A stretch of DNA of 5,346 bases, taken from NCBI GenBank assembly GCA_020434465.1, contig JAGRAS010000134.1:1-5346 (forward strand). The letters run 5' to 3'. This DNA is from Bdellovibrionales bacterium. Its GTDB lineage: Bacteria > Bdellovibrionota > UBA2361 > JAGRAS01. A program made the position numbers and the translations under genes. The notes below the pieces were generated by a model. That model saw nothing but the letters and a program-made list of their open reading frames with translations. It was not told the origin of the DNA and did no database searches. Positions 4,955 through 5,346 of the stretch are shown piece after piece; positions within the stretch are counted from its first letter, which is position 1, and the number at the start of each line of letters is the position of its first letter.

Positions 4955-5346
<392 letters not shown>

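Overview
The window comes from an AT-rich bacterial chromosome, probably a Gram-negative one. It has the end of a normal F1F0-ATPase operon, a lipoprotein with a poly-glycine stretch after the lipidated cysteine, and an HDOD protein paired with a PAS histidine kinase. That mix is common in deltaproteobacteria in the broad sense and in related uncultured lineages, but the sequence does not fix the phylum. Five of the six genes are on the minus strand; only the methyltransferase is on the plus strand.

Layout by position. 1-672 (minus): N-terminal 224 residues of a membrane PAS sensor histidine kinase, cut by the window edge just after its phospho-acceptor His. 673-1602 (minus): an HDOD-domain signalling protein whose stop codon directly abuts the kinase start codon, so the two form one translationally coupled unit. 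1695-2246 (minus): a small secreted lipoprotein with an acidic tail, best started at a GTG. 2275-2384: a 110-bp element with 11-bp perfect terminal inverted repeats, resembling a MITE or palindromic repeat, just upstream of the lipoprotein. 2395-3528 (minus): an AAA_14/DUF4143 ATPase with a nuclease-like C-terminal motif, started at an internal ATG because a strong promoter sits directly on top of that ATG. 3529-3703: divergent intergenic region with four copies of an octamer in both orientations. 3704-4393 (plus): a class I SAM-dependent methyltransferase. 4394-4528: convergent intergenic region made largely of nested inverted repeats. 4529-4939 and 4955-5346 (minus): atpC and the 3' end of atpD.

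The atpD-atpC pair is housekeeping and marks the end of the ATP synthase operon. The HDOD-kinase pair looks like a regulatory module. The ATPase and methyltransferase, with the palindromic element and iterated octamers, look like an accessory block between them. No system is recognised that can confidently be called new. The most unusual signals are the apparently leaderless, operator-covered promoter of the DUF4143 ATPase, a perfect 13-bp-arm hairpin at the 5' end of the kinase coding sequence, the MITE-like element, and the nested palindrome after atpC. No tRNA, rRNA or CRISPR array was seen, and no gene-free stretch exceeds 300 bases.
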